Counted from the stretch's first letter, positions 1 to 9,260 are shown. The stretch is DNA of 64,000 nucleotides from UBA7672 sp965279205 (GCA_965279205.1 OZ257144.1:1240001-1304000), one strand, 5' to 3'. Notes: generated by a model from the letters alone, not told the origin. Made by a program: numbers and translations.

Positions 1-1379
1 GCGCCCGCTACAAGGTCTACATCATCGACGAAGTCCACATGCTGTCGACCGCAGCGTTCAACGCACTGCTGAAGACGCTGGAAGAGCCGCCGCCGCATGT
101 GAAGTTCATCTTTGCGACGACAGAGATCCGCAAGGTGCCGGTGACGGTGCTGTCACGCTGCCAGCGGTTCAACCTTCAGCGCTTCTCGACCGAGGCGCTT
201 ACCGATCATCTAATCAATATCTGCAAGGCCGAGAAGGCAAAGGTCGCGACCGAGGCGCTCGGACTCATCGCTCGCGCCGCCGAGGGCTCGGCGCGCGATG
301 CCCTGTCCATCCTCGATCAGGCGATCGTGCAGGGCGACGGCAAGGAAGTCAGCGTCGAGCAGGTGCGCGACATGCTTGGCCTTGCCGACCGTTCGCGCGT
401 GCTCGACCTGATGGACACGATCATCGGCGGCGACCACAAGGCCGCCCTCAACGAATCGATCGCACTGCTCGATCAGGGCGCGGATGCGCCGGTGCTGATC
501 AAGGACCTGATGGATGTCGTGGTCGAGATCGCCCGCGCTCAGGCCCTGAAGGACGCGTATGTCTTCGCCGGCCCCGCCGACTGGGCAAGGCGCACGCTGG
601 CCATGGCCGAGAAGGTCTCGCCCGCGCAATCCGCCCGCATGTGGCGGCTTCTGCTGCAGGGGTTCGAGGATTGCGCGCGTGCGCCCGATCCGTCAGCTGC
701 CGCGCAGATGGTTGTGTTGCGACTGGCCGCTGCCGCGAGCCTGCCTTCGCCGGAAGACGCAGCACGGCTTCTGGCGGGTGGGGCCGCTGTGCCGGCCCCA
801 AAGTCCCAGCCTGAAACGGCCCGTGAGCCGGAGCGCAGTCCTCGCGCTGACGCGCCTGTTGCAGTTGCCGAACCCCGCGACGACGAGCCCCACGAAGGCG
901 TGCGCATGTCGTCCCTGCGCGAGATCATTGCCGAGCTTGATGCGCGTCGCGAGATCTCGCTGAAATACGACATCGAGAAGTATGTCCGCCCCGCCGAGAT
1001 CGATTTCGGCCATTTCCGCTATTCGGCCGCGCCCAACACGCCGAAAGATCTCTCCCAAAAGATCAAGGACTGGCTGGAACGCATCAGCGGGGTCGAGTGG
1101 GAAGTGCTGCAATCAAACGATGGCGTCGCCGAAAGCACGTCGGAAAAGCGTACGCGTCGCGGCCGGGAAAAACTGAAGGCCGTCGAGGCCCATCCCCGCA
1201 TCGCCGAGGCGCTGAGGGTTTTTCCGGGCGCGCGTGTTCTGCGCGTCGAAGAGCCTGAGGAGCAGGAAGAGCTGGACGAAGCGCCTGCTGCGGCCAATGT
1301 CATACATGTAGATTTCAACCTGCGGGAACGCGCGGAAGAAGCCATTCCAGACCCCGAAGAACGGGAGGACGACGATTGA
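1..1379 (+). CDS. dnaX: DNA polymerase III subunit gamma/tau, 3' part
   Basis: Clamp-loader ATPase subunit of the replicative polymerase. The reading frame is already open at base 3, so the 5' end lies outside the window. Bases 21-38 encode the Walker B segment IIDEVH, followed by NALLKTLEEPP, the sensor-1 region FATTE and the SRC arginine-finger motif (LSRCQRF), all typical of DnaX. Domain III and an Ala/Pro/Glu-rich linker follow, and the C-terminus carries the HPRIAEALRVFPGA segment seen in alphaproteobacterial tau tails, ending in an acidic stretch. The TGA stop (1377-1379) overlaps the TTG start of ybaB, so the two are probably translationally coupled. Identity is secure; the missing N-terminal part means the Walker A motif cannot be checked here. 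Confidence 0.97.
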   Translation, partial: ARYKVYIIDEVHMLSTAAFNALLKTLEEPPPHVKFIFATTEIRKVPVTVLSRCQRFNLQRFSTEALTDHLINICKAEKAKVATEALGLIARAAEGSARDALSILDQAIVQGDGKEVSVEQVRDMLGLADRSRVLDLMDTIIGGDHKAALNESIALLDQGADAPVLIKDLMDVVVEIARAQALKDAYVFAGPADWARRTLAMAEKVSPAQSARMWRLLLQGFEDCARAPDPSAAAQMVVLRLAAAASLPSPEDAARLLAGGAAVPAPKSQPETAREPERSPRADAPVAVAEPRDDEPHEGVRMSSLREIIAELDARREISLKYDIEKYVRPAEIDFGHFRYSAAPNTPKDLSQKIKDWLERISGVEWEVLQSNDGVAESTSEKRTRRGREKLKAVEAHPRIAEALRVFPGARVLRVEEPEEQEELDEAPAAANVIHVDFNLRERAEEAIPDPEEREDDD

Positions 1380-1702
1380 AAGACCTGTCCGACATCATGC
1401 GCCAGGCCCAGCAGATGCAACAGCGCCTGCAGGAAGCGCAGGAGAAGATGGAGCAGATCACCGCCGAAGGCTCGTCTGGCGCCGGCATGGTCAAGGTGAC
1501 GCTGAAGGGCAAGGGCGAGCTGATGAAGCTCGCCATCGATCCCTCGCTCCTCAACCCGAGTGAAGCCGAGATGGTCGAGGATCTGGTGAAGGCCGCGCAT
1601 TCCGACGCACGCCGCCGCCTAGACGAAGCCATGGCCGAAGCGATGAAGCAGGCTACAGGCGGCCTTGGCGGCATGCTGCCGGGCTTCAAGCTGCCGTTCT
1701 GA
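1376..1702 (+). CDS. ybaB: YbaB/EbfC family nucleoid-associated protein
   Basis: Small DNA-binding nucleoid-associated protein of 108 residues, the usual size for the family. It opens with KDLSDIMRQAQQMQQRLQEAQEKM, a long amphipathic helix that forms the dimer pincers, then the conserved G-rich turn and beta-strand (GMVKVTLKGKGELMKLAID). The start is TTG at 1376, overlapping the dnaX stop, with GGGAGG about 10 bases upstream. dnaX-ybaB is a widely conserved pair; recR, which normally comes third, is absent here and a small membrane protein follows instead. Positive identification rests on family-wide sequence pattern and context. Confidence 0.95.
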   Translation: MKDLSDIMRQAQQMQQRLQEAQEKMEQITAEGSSGAGMVKVTLKGKGELMKLAIDPSLLNPSEAEMVEDLVKAAHSDARRRLDEAMAEAMKQATGGLGGMLPGFKLPF

Positions 1703-1727
1703 TCGGCGACAATTGGGGGGGGGTGGT

Positions 1728-2054
1728 TTGATAGCAAACGTCTGGCGACACATCCTGTTGCTGATCGTCGCTATGGTACTGGCGTATTTTGCCTGGGGAC
1801 TTCCGAGCGTGATCCTCAGACCGGGCATTCTTTCTGGTCTTACGCCACTGCAGGCGCTTGGAGAATTGAACGCCCCGGATTTTGAAGGTTGGCTATCTCG
1901 CTGGCCGCTGCTCGTCATCGTGGCCGCCATACAGGCGGCCGTTTTTCGATTCGTGCCCAAATGGCCGTCGATCTGGTTTCTTGGAATCGTTGTCGCTGTT
2001 TCGTCGATTTTGGCCTGGGCGTTCGTCTGGTTCGTTTTCTACTTGAACTTGTGA
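1728..2054 (+). CDS. small membrane protein, unknown function
   Basis: A 108-residue protein that I do not recognise. The likely start is TTG at 1728, because an unusual run of nine G (1715-1723) followed by TGG sits immediately upstream as a ribosome binding site; a longer in-frame start would run back into ybaB. Three hydrophobic segments are visible: residues about 8-28 (HILLLIVAMVLAYFAWGLP), 60-75 (LLVIVAAIQAAVFRF) and 82-105 (IWFLGIVVAVSSILAWAFVWF). It lies where recR would be expected after ybaB but shows no zinc finger or Toprim features. Probably an inner-membrane protein; nothing more can be said. Confidence 0.6.
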   Translation: MIANVWRHILLLIVAMVLAYFAWGLPSVILRPGILSGLTPLQALGELNAPDFEGWLSRWPLLVIVAAIQAAVFRFVPKWPSIWFLGIVVAVSSILAWAFVWFVFYLNL

Positions 2055-2067
2055 AGACGTCGCGCAG

Positions 2068-2343
2068 CTAGATCTTCGGCATCCGGTCGCGGTCAGAGCG
2101 CGTCGCGGCATCACTTGTCGGCGGCTTGGGACGCGGCTTGAGGCGCGTGTAGACGCGAAACGCCAGAATGCCGAACACGACGAGCGCCGCGCCAAAGAAC
2201 ACGAAATAGCGGTTATCCTCGTTCAGCGCGAAAGCCATGATCGCGCCAAGCGCCCCTGGAATGAATGCAATCGCGAACGCCACGACGGGAATCGTGATCG
2301 CGAAGACAATCAGGACTATTTCACTCGCCTTGAAGCCGCCCAT
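2068..2343 (-). CDS. small two-helix membrane protein, unknown function
   Basis: A 91-residue protein on the minus strand between two plus-strand genes. It has two hydrophobic segments, about residues 8-36 (VLIVFAITIPVVAFAIAF) and 46-62 (YFVFFGAALVVFGILAF), then a basic, proline-rich cytoplasmic-looking tail (TRLKPRPKPP). The ATG at 2341-2343 has no strong Shine-Dalgarno. It is convergent with the preceding small membrane gene and divergent from fmt. The membrane-protein composition on this strand supports a real gene; function unknown. Confidence 0.55.
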   Translation of the reverse strand: MGGFKASEIVLIVFAITIPVVAFAIAFIPGALGAIMAFALNEDNRYFVFFGAALVVFGILAFRVYTRLKPRPKPPTSDAATRSDRDRMPKI

Positions 2344-2406
2344 GCCCGGAGATTACCCGGTTCGGGGCGTGTTTCACAACCCGGCGGAGGCCGCTAGAAG
2401 GGTCGC

Positions 2407-3327
2407 ATGCCGCTTCGCCTTGCCTTCATGGGATCTCCCGATTTTGCCGTGCCGACGCTGGAGGCGATCCTCGCCACCGGTCACGACGTTGCCTGCGTCT
2501 ATTCGCAGCCGCCGCGCCCCGCTGGCCGGGGCAAGGAGCTGCGCAAGACGGCCGTGCACGAAGTCGCCGAGCGTCACGGCATTGAGGTCCGCACACCAGA
2601 CAACTTCAAGACTCAGCTGGATCGCGATGCGTTCGCTGCGCTCGGGCTCGATGTGGCGGTGGTGGTTGCCTACGGCCTGCTGCTGCCGAAGGCGATCCTG
2701 GATGCGCCGCGCCTCGGCTGCTTCAACATCCACGGCAGCATACTGCCGCGTTGGCGTGGCGCGGCGCCGATCCACCGTGCGGTCATGGCCGGCGACAAGG
2801 TTACCGGCGTGCAGGTGATGAAGATGGATGTCGGGCTCGATACCGGCCCGGTCATGCTGACCGCGACAACGCCGATCGGGTCCGAAGACACGATGGGCGA
2901 AATCCACGATCTGTTGTCGCCGATGGGCGCCCAGCTGATGGTGAAGGGCTTGGCCATGCTCGAGGCCGGGCCGGTTGTGCTGACGCCTCAGACCGAGGAT
3001 GGCGTCACCATCGCCCCGAAGGTGAGCCCTGCGGAGGCCCGCATCGACTGGAGCAAGCCCGGTCCCGTGGTCAGTGCGCACATACGCGGTCTGTCACCTT
3101 TTCCCGGCGCGTGGTTTGAGATCGACGGCCAGCGCATCAAGATTTTGCGAGCCCGCGCCGACAAAGGATCGGGCGCCCCCGGCGAGGTATTGGACGACGG
3201 CTTGCTGATCGCCTGTGGCGAGAGCGCCGTGCGCCTCACCCGCTTGCAGAGAGCGGGGAAGGAGCCGATGACTGCCGACGAATTCCAGCGCGGCGCGCGT
3301 ATCAGCCGTGGCCGGAGCCTGAAGTGA
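2407..3327 (+). CDS. fmt: methionyl-tRNA formyltransferase
   Basis: Formylates Met-tRNA(fMet) with 10-formyltetrahydrofolate to make the initiator tRNA. At 306 residues it is the standard size. The N-terminal formyltransferase domain (about 1-190) carries the catalytic triad Asn107, His109 and Asp145 in the contexts FNIHGSILPRWRG and GLDTGP; the loop reads HGS where most homologues have HAS. The C-terminal OB-like tRNA-binding domain follows (about 205-300). In most bacteria fmt follows def (peptide deformylase); here the upstream neighbour is an unrelated minus-strand gene and def is not in the window. A GNAT gene follows after 10 bases and then truA. Confidence 0.97.
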   Translation: MPLRLAFMGSPDFAVPTLEAILATGHDVACVYSQPPRPAGRGKELRKTAVHEVAERHGIEVRTPDNFKTQLDRDAFAALGLDVAVVVAYGLLLPKAILDAPRLGCFNIHGSILPRWRGAAPIHRAVMAGDKVTGVQVMKMDVGLDTGPVMLTATTPIGSEDTMGEIHDLLSPMGAQLMVKGLAMLEAGPVVLTPQTEDGVTIAPKVSPAEARIDWSKPGPVVSAHIRGLSPFPGAWFEIDGQRIKILRARADKGSGAPGEVLDDGLLIACGESAVRLTRLQRAGKEPMTADEFQRGARISRGRSLK

Positions 3328-3337
3328 TGGTGTTGGG

Positions 3338-3838
3338 ATGAGTGCGAAGACGTTCCGTGAGAAGACGCCAGCCGACACGGAAGCCGTGCTCGATCTGAAC
3401 ACCCGCGCCTTCGGGCGTTCGGACGAAGCCGAAATCGTGAAGAAGCTGGAAAAGGACGGCGACGTTGTGCTCCAGCTCGTCGCCGAGATGGACGAGCAGA
3501 TCGTCGGCCACATCCTGTTCTATCCGCTTGGCGTGCTCGGAAAGCTGGGCGGCGTGGGATTGGGGCCGATGTCGGTGGACCCGTGGGTGCAGCGCGAAGG
3601 CATTGGCTCGCAACTGGTCATGGGCGGCCTCACGGGCCTCAAGAGCGCCGGCGTTCCGATCGTCTTTGTTCTGGGGCACGAGAAATTCTATCCGCGCTTC
3701 GGTTTCTCAGTAGACGAGGCGAAGGATTTCGAGACACCGCTGAAAGGCCCGCACTTCATGGCGCTGCGCATGCGCTTTGGACCGCCGATGTCGGGAAAGC
3801 TGGTCTTCCCGGACGCGTTCGGGGTTCCACTTGCCTAG
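3338..3838 (+). CDS. GNAT family N-acetyltransferase (YhbS type)
   Basis: Predicted acetyl-CoA-dependent N-acetyltransferase of 166 residues; substrate unknown. The GNAT core is visible: an N-terminal strand-helix with REKTPADTEAVLDLNTRAF, the central beta-4 strand (GLGPMSVDPWVQREGIGSQLV) with the acetyl-CoA pyrophosphate-binding loop QREGIGSQL, then the YPRFGF motif characteristic of the YhbS-like group. It sits 10 bases after fmt and its TAG stop overlaps the TTG start of truA, so fmt-GNAT-truA is likely one transcript. Fmt-GNAT proximity does not reveal the substrate; a protein or small-molecule acetylase are both possible. Confidence 0.85.
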   Translation: MSAKTFREKTPADTEAVLDLNTRAFGRSDEAEIVKKLEKDGDVVLQLVAEMDEQIVGHILFYPLGVLGKLGGVGLGPMSVDPWVQREGIGSQLVMGGLTGLKSAGVPIVFVLGHEKFYPRFGFSVDEAKDFETPLKGPHFMALRMRFGPPMSGKLVFPDAFGVPLA

Positions 3839-4580
3839 GTACAAGCTGACGGTCGAATACGATGGCGGCGCCTTCTCGGGCTGGCAGCGCCAGGACAACG
3901 CGCCGTCCGTGCAGCAGGCGCTGGAAGATGCGGCCGAAGCGCTTGATGGCGCGCCGGTTACCGTGATCGGAGCAGGCCGCACGGATGCAGGGGTCCATGC
4001 GCTGGGGCAGGTTGCACACCTCGATCTCACGAAGGAGATCCGGGCCAGCAAGGTGCGGGATGCTCTCAACGCCCATCTGCGTCCGCATGTGATCTCTGTG
4101 CTGAATTCGGAAGACGTTTCGCCGGATTTCCATGCGAGGTTCGATGCGACCGGACGCAGCTACATCTATTGCATCATCAATCGCCGGCCCGAGCTTGCGC
4201 TGGATCGCGGGCGCGCCTGGCGCGTTCCCGTGGATGTCGACGTCGACGCCATGCACACCGCTGCGCAGGCTCTTGTCGGCAAGCACGACTTCTCAACTTT
4301 TCGCGACAGCAAGTGCCAGGCCGAGTCGCCAGTGAAGACACTCAACGCTATCGCGGTCGCCCGGCGCGGGGATGAGATCGTGATCAGCTGTTCGGCGCGT
4401 TCGTTCCTGCATCGGCAGGTGCGATCGATGGTGGGATCGCTTGTGGACGTCGGGCGCGGCAGGGAAACAATCGGCTGGATCGCCGATATCCTGAAGGCTG
4501 CCGACCGCACCAGATGCGGGCCAGTGGCGCCTCCGGAAGGTCTCTATCTTGAAGGCGTGAGTTATGATCGTCTTGGCTAA
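3831..4580 (+). CDS. truA: tRNA pseudouridine(38-40) synthase
   Basis: Isomerises uridines 38-40 in the anticodon stem-loop. The start is taken as TTG at 3831 (LPRYKLTVEYDG), because the family begins with an R-Y/F-K-L-x-V-E-Y-DG pattern right there; an upstream ATG at 3777 would add residues lying inside the GNAT gene in another frame. This gives 249 residues, the usual length. The catalytic aspartate is Asp52 in GAGRTDAGVHA; the second conserved block SARSFLHRQVRSMVG and the C-terminal GLYLEGVSY are also present. TTG overlaps the GNAT stop, suggesting translational coupling. Confidence 0.96.
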   Translation: MPRYKLTVEYDGGAFSGWQRQDNAPSVQQALEDAAEALDGAPVTVIGAGRTDAGVHALGQVAHLDLTKEIRASKVRDALNAHLRPHVISVLNSEDVSPDFHARFDATGRSYIYCIINRRPELALDRGRAWRVPVDVDVDAMHTAAQALVGKHDFSTFRDSKCQAESPVKTLNAIAVARRGDEIVISCSARSFLHRQVRSMVGSLVDVGRGRETIGWIADILKAADRTRCGPVAPPEGLYLEGVSYDRLG

Positions 4581-4611
4581 CACGCCTCAAAGAGCGTGAC
4601 GGGAGGGCAGG

Positions 4612-5130
4612 ATGTCTGGTTATGGAAAACTTTGGCTACCGATCGCTGTTGCCGCGCTGATCGCGGGCGTCGCGGATCTGGTCTACGCCGTGATCCACAT
4701 CGGCGGGTACTACAAGATGGAGCCGATGCAGATCTTCCAGTCGATCGCACGCGGCGTGCTGGGCCCGGCGACCACGGATGGAGGATGGGGCTCAGCCGGT
4801 CTCGGCATCGCACTCGAATTCGTGCTCACGCTGATCATGGCGGCCGTTTACATCATCCCCGCGAAGCACATCACCGACCTGCGCAAGTACTGGTGGCTGC
4901 TTGGCCCCTGCTACGGCATTGTCGTGATGGTCGTGATGTACACGGTCGTGCTGCCGCTATCGGCAGTGCATGGCAGCGGCGCCCTGCCGGATGGTCCGCG
5001 CGGCCCGGATGGCAAGATCACGGATCACCAGATGCTGTACGCCACGATTCTGGTGCACATGTTCATTGTCGGGCTAGTTATCTCGGCCTGCGCGCGTTTC
5101 CTGTGGCCGAAGGAACAAGCGAGCGCCTAG
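4612..5130 (+). CDS. four-helix membrane protein, unknown function
   Basis: A 172-residue integral membrane protein with a good ribosome binding site (GGGAGGGCAGG just before the ATG). Four hydrophobic segments are visible: about residues 8-28, 63-85 (GLGIALEFVLTLIMAAVYII), 95-120 (WLLGPCYGIVVMVVMYTVVLPL) and 145-163 (TILVHMFIVGLVISACARFL). The stretch QSIARGVLGPATTDGGWGSAGLG resembles a motif shared by unnamed membrane proteins of proteobacteria, but I cannot assign a function. Its TAG stop overlaps the tamB stop on the other strand by a few bases, so the two genes converge with no spacer. Confidence 0.7.
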   Translation: MSGYGKLWLPIAVAALIAGVADLVYAVIHIGGYYKMEPMQIFQSIARGVLGPATTDGGWGSAGLGIALEFVLTLIMAAVYIIPAKHITDLRKYWWLLGPCYGIVVMVVMYTVVLPLSAVHGSGALPDGPRGPDGKITDHQMLYATILVHMFIVGLVISACARFLWPKEQASA

Positions 5131-8100
5131 TAGTCGCGCTTCCAGCGCACCGAAATCTTGGTATCGCCATTGCCTTGCGCGGATGAGATGATCGACAGGT
5201 TGTCGCGCGGTTCCCATTCGACTTCTGCGCCGACGCCGCCTTCGCCGCCCGCGCCGACCTGCAGGTAGACGTCTTCTGCGATGTATTTGCCGGCCGAGAC
5301 GGTGGTGACGCCGCCTTCCGCGCCGAACGCAACGCGGTCGAGTCCTGTGGCCTTGCGCACGAGCCCAACCGGATCGAAGCCGGCTTGCCCCCCTGCCAGT
5401 TGCGCCAGACCCGTTGCCAATTGCGCCGCCTCGAAGCCAGACAGTTCTCCCGCGGTTCGCCCGAACAGCACGCGCGCCATGATCTCGTCCTGCGGCAGGG
5501 AAGGTGTCGATTCCAGCACGAATTTCGGTTCGGTCGGAGAGCCCGTCACGCGGACGCGGGCTGTAACGTCGTCTGCGGAACGCTCCGCCGAAATATCGAT
5601 GCGTGCTGTGCGGATCGGGCCATCGAATTCGATCGTGCCCGAGTCGAACTGGAAGCGGCGCCCGCCGAGATCGAGACTGCCGCGCTCCAGCCTGGCCGTG
5701 CCGTTGATGGACGGGTCGGAAATCGGACCCGTGACGTGGAAGTTGGCGCCCCACTCAGTGTCCAGTCCGCGGCCGAACACGAATATGCGTCTCGGCGCGG
5801 CGACCTTGAGGTCGAGCTGCACAGGCCGCCGCCATGTCGGCGTCTCGGTGGCGGCGTCAATCTCATCCTGGTTCAGAAAATTGGTGCGGCGCAGGCCGGG
5901 CAGCGTCTGGATTTTCGACGATGCCGGCTGTTCAACCGAAAAGCGCGCCTGGTTCACTCTGAAATCGCCCGCGACGTTGATTGCATCTGCGCCAAGCGTA
6001 ACCTTGCCATCACCTGAGACGATGGCCTCGCGATCGTCCCGGCCAAGCGCGTGCAGGTCAGTGGCCGAGAAGTTGACGCCGCCGCTGACGGCGTCTCCCC
6101 ATTCAATCGTGCCGTCTCCCGCGAGGCGGCCGCCGCGGCCGTCCTGCGCGGTCAGTCCGCTGATGCGCGCGGAGTGTTGATCGAATTCTCCGTGAGCAAC
6201 CAGATCACGCAGACGCAGGCCGGTTTCGCTGTGCTCGTAGGCGCCGCCAGCTATATCAAAGCCGCCAGTGAGGTCGGGACGAGACATCGTGCCCGACATC
6301 TGGACGTCCGCGCTGATCTGGCCTCGCAGCGACTGGTCGTCCGGACCAAACACGGCCCAGAGCTGTTCCGCGCGCCCCGCCAGGGTGACGCTGCCTTGCA
6401 CGACGCCATTCATGTCGGGCCGCACGTCGAAGCCGTTGCCGACAATCACCTGCATGCCGGATGAGGCCTCAAGCTTGAAGCCCTGGCCAGAGCCCGAGGA
6501 TTTGCTGACAAGAGCTCCATTGCGGAGCGCGCCGGTGATGTTGAACGAGACGGGGTCAGCAGTAACGCCGACCGGATTGGCGTCCGTGACCGCGATCTGG
6601 AAGTCGGCAGTGGCAGGCCCCGGTCCGTTCTCGAAAGTCGCCTTGCCGGTCATCAGGCCCTTGATCGGCGGGATGCGAGCGAGGCGGGACAGGGCGCTGA
6701 GTTGCACGCGCTGCATGTCAAAGCTGGCCGATGCGGTCGTGTCCGACGCCGCAAGCATCGCGTCGAGCTGGCCCTCGAAGGCGGCCAGTTCTGCATCCAG
6801 CTTCCAGCCGGAGGCCGCATAGGTCCAGCGTGCAGGTCGCGTCGTGTTGACAGGCAACTGGTCCACGGTTCCGTTGAGGGTTGCGTCCCCTGACCATGCC
6901 TGGCCGGAGCGAACTCCGTTGGCTTTCAGAGCGATGTCCACCGGCGCTCCAAAGCGTCCCTTGGCCTGAGCCGCTAGTGTCGCCCGGTTGCCGGACGCAT
7001 CCGCGTCGAACGTCAGCAGGTCGAGCCGCATCTGGCCGTTGCGCAGATCGCTCAGCCTTCCGGTGACATCAACCTTGAGATCGTCGCCAAGCGCGAGCGT
7101 GCCCTTGGCCGTAAGCGTGCCGCGATCGAAACCGGCAATGCCGGCCAGGGAGCCGGAGGCGTCGAACGAAGCCGAGAACGCGCCGTCGTCGTAAGCCAAG
7201 CGCGGAGCCGTCAGGCGAAGCTGGCCGAGGCTGGCGTTGAGATTGACGATCCGCCACGCGCCGTCACCGCCTTCGAGGCGGCCGGCGGCAATGAGAGGTT
7301 GCGCCGTGGAGCCACCCGCGAGCGAGAAATCGCCGGCAACGCGATCGCCAAGCCGCGCCTGCGCTTCGCCGGAGATGTTCTCGACCGTAACGCCCGCCGC
7401 CGTCACCGCGCCATCGGACAGGTCGAGCGCCACGCGGGGCGCAGATGTGTCGCCGGAAATGTTGGCCACGAAGGACAAGGCGTCCAGCGAGGCGCCAGAC
7501 AGATCAAGCGGACGGGTCAGCGAGCCAGTCGCTTGCGCCGTGATGGCGCCAGAGTCTGCGATGCGACCGGTCATGTTCGCCCGCACACCTGCGCCTTCGA
7601 CGCTGCCCGACTCCACAGTGAAACGTCCGTCGCGCACCACGCCGGCCAGCTTCACGGTTGGCGATGCGCCCGCGAGTTCAGCGAGAATGTCGTTGGTCGA
7701 AGAAACGTTGCGCCCGGCGACGTCGACGGTAATGCGGATCGGCGCATTCAGCGACGTGCGGCGCACCGTCCACTGGCCGCGCGCAGACCCTGAGAGCGGC
7801 GCCACATCCGCCAGCTGCGCAAAACTAGCGGAACCGGTGAGCGCAATGGCACCGGAATCAATATTGTAAGTACCTCGCGCCGTCGCATCGCCCGGTGCGC
7901 CGCGCACCTGGGCCTGACCGATTTCCACGATCCGCGTCCTGAGGTTCACCTCGCCACGTGTCGCCACCGTGTAGCGGGCAGGGGCCAGCGACTTGAGCGA
8001 CGAGACATAGCCGCCTGTAACGGTGGCGCTGGGCGCTTCCCAGGTGATCGCCGAGCCGCGCTTCGCAAGCGTGATCGGCGTCGCCAGTCGCGCTGCGCCG

Positions 8101-9260
8101 CCCGATGGCCATGTCACCGACGTTGCGGTCGCCTTGCCGGTCCATTCGAAATCCAGAAGGCCAACCAGCGAGATCAATCCGCTCGCGTCGAGCTTGCCGG
8201 TGAGCGGCGGCGCGGCGGCGGCCAGGTCAAGACCGCTTGCATTGATCTGCACAGGGCCGTTGATGCCCATGGCCTCGAGATCCGCGGTGCCGGAGAGGTC
8301 GACCTTTCCGGTCGGCGAGGTCAAGGTCAGCGTGACCGGCGCGCGCAACATGTCGGCAAGATTGGCGTGACCATCGAGCCTGATCGTATCACCGGTGCGC
8401 GAAGAGATCGCGTCCAGCAGCGGCCAGTCGCCGGCGGCGATATCCGCGCCCAGTGTTGCCTCGTCGGCTTTTCGTGAAATCAGAATGGTTGCGACAGGTT
8501 CGGCGCCGAAGGTCAGCTGCGCTTTGCCATCGAATGCGATGATCGTTCCAGAGAGACTGGCGCTGAGTGTGACGGGGTCGTCTTCCGGCGCCTGGGTAAG
8601 CACGGAGACAAGTCCGCCGGCAGGTCCCGCGATGGCGACCTGGCCTTTCAGCGTGCCTTCTTCGGTCCACTCGGCCGAGATGTCCGCCCTGTCCGCAGGT
8701 CCGCTGATCGGCGCAACGACCAGTCGCGCGAAGCCGCCACCGTTCCGGCCCTGCGCCGCACCGCCGCTGATCCGGTATTTGGCGTTGGGGCCGATCACAT
8801 TGTCGGCGATCTCGAATTCGTCGATCTCGATCTGGTCGAGGCGGAGGCCGATATCAGGCGGAGGATTGTTCTCGTTCTGGTAGGTCGTGCGCGGCGAGCG
8901 CAGCATGTCCACCTTGCGGATCTTGATGGCGCGGATTTCGAGCTGGCCCGCCAGAAGCTCTGTCGGCGTCCATTCGAGCCGCGCATCCTTGGCGCGCAGC
9001 CAGATACCCTCGTCATCGACCAGTGTGATGTCCGCCACCGTCGCGGCATCCAGCGGGTCGCCCTGCAATCCTGAAATCCGGATCGTTCCGAGCGGACCGA
9101 TGCGGCGCCCGTCAATCTGCGAAACGATGAAGGCGCGGCCGCCATCGCTGGTGATCCAGTAGCGCAGCGCCACGCCCGCCGCCGCCAGCGCGAACAGCGC
9201 CAGCATCACGCCGATGGCGATGCGCATCCAGAGCGGGATCTTGCGGCGTGCTCGTTCCAT
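5127..9260 (-). CDS. tamB: translocation and assembly module inner-membrane subunit TamB
   Basis: Very long AsmA-like, beta-rich protein (1377 residues) that bridges inner and outer membranes and works with TamA in outer-membrane protein or lipid transport. It has one N-terminal transmembrane anchor (about residues 10-30, IPLWMRIAIGVMLALFALAAAGVAL) with basic residues before it, then more than a thousand residues of repetitive beta-strand pattern, and the C-terminal DUF490 domain from about residue 1050 (GGAYEHSETGLRLRD, FGRGLDTEWGANFHVTG, PQDEIMARVLFGRTAGELS) to the terminal KISVRWKRDY. The ATG overlaps the tamA TGA as ATGA, so the pair is translationally coupled. Convergent with the upstream membrane gene with overlapping stops. 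Confidence 0.95.
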   Translation of the reverse strand: MERARRKIPLWMRIAIGVMLALFALAAAGVALRYWITSDGGRAFIVSQIDGRRIGPLGTIRISGLQGDPLDAATVADITLVDDEGIWLRAKDARLEWTPTELLAGQLEIRAIKIRKVDMLRSPRTTYQNENNPPPDIGLRLDQIEIDEFEIADNVIGPNAKYRISGGAAQGRNGGGFARLVVAPISGPADRADISAEWTEEGTLKGQVAIAGPAGGLVSVLTQAPEDDPVTLSASLSGTIIAFDGKAQLTFGAEPVATILISRKADEATLGADIAAGDWPLLDAISSRTGDTIRLDGHANLADMLRAPVTLTLTSPTGKVDLSGTADLEAMGINGPVQINASGLDLAAAAPPLTGKLDASGLISLVGLLDFEWTGKATATSVTWPSGGAARLATPITLAKRGSAITWEAPSATVTGGYVSSLKSLAPARYTVATRGEVNLRTRIVEIGQAQVRGAPGDATARGTYNIDSGAIALTGSASFAQLADVAPLSGSARGQWTVRRTSLNAPIRITVDVAGRNVSSTNDILAELAGASPTVKLAGVVRDGRFTVESGSVEGAGVRANMTGRIADSGAITAQATGSLTRPLDLSGASLDALSFVANISGDTSAPRVALDLSDGAVTAAGVTVENISGEAQARLGDRVAGDFSLAGGSTAQPLIAAGRLEGGDGAWRIVNLNASLGQLRLTAPRLAYDDGAFSASFDASGSLAGIAGFDRGTLTAKGTLALGDDLKVDVTGRLSDLRNGQMRLDLLTFDADASGNRATLAAQAKGRFGAPVDIALKANGVRSGQAWSGDATLNGTVDQLPVNTTRPARWTYAASGWKLDAELAAFEGQLDAMLAASDTTASASFDMQRVQLSALSRLARIPPIKGLMTGKATFENGPGPATADFQIAVTDANPVGVTADPVSFNITGALRNGALVSKSSGSGQGFKLEASSGMQVIVGNGFDVRPDMNGVVQGSVTLAGRAEQLWAVFGPDDQSLRGQISADVQMSGTMSRPDLTGGFDIAGGAYEHSETGLRLRDLVAHGEFDQHSARISGLTAQDGRGGRLAGDGTIEWGDAVSGGVNFSATDLHALGRDDREAIVSGDGKVTLGADAINVAGDFRVNQARFSVEQPASSKIQTLPGLRRTNFLNQDEIDAATETPTWRRPVQLDLKVAAPRRIFVFGRGLDTEWGANFHVTGPISDPSINGTARLERGSLDLGGRRFQFDSGTIEFDGPIRTARIDISAERSADDVTARVRVTGSPTEPKFVLESTPSLPQDEIMARVLFGRTAGELSGFEAAQLATGLAQLAGGQAGFDPVGLVRKATGLDRVAFGAEGGVTTVSAGKYIAEDVYLQVGAGGEGGVGAEVEWEPRDNLSIISSAQGNGDTKISVRWKRDY

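Noticed and set aside
5281..9162. Long plus-strand frames over tamB
   Set aside because: Antisense shadows of a high-GC coding gene; tamB has signal/anchor, DUF490 domain and overlap with tamA.
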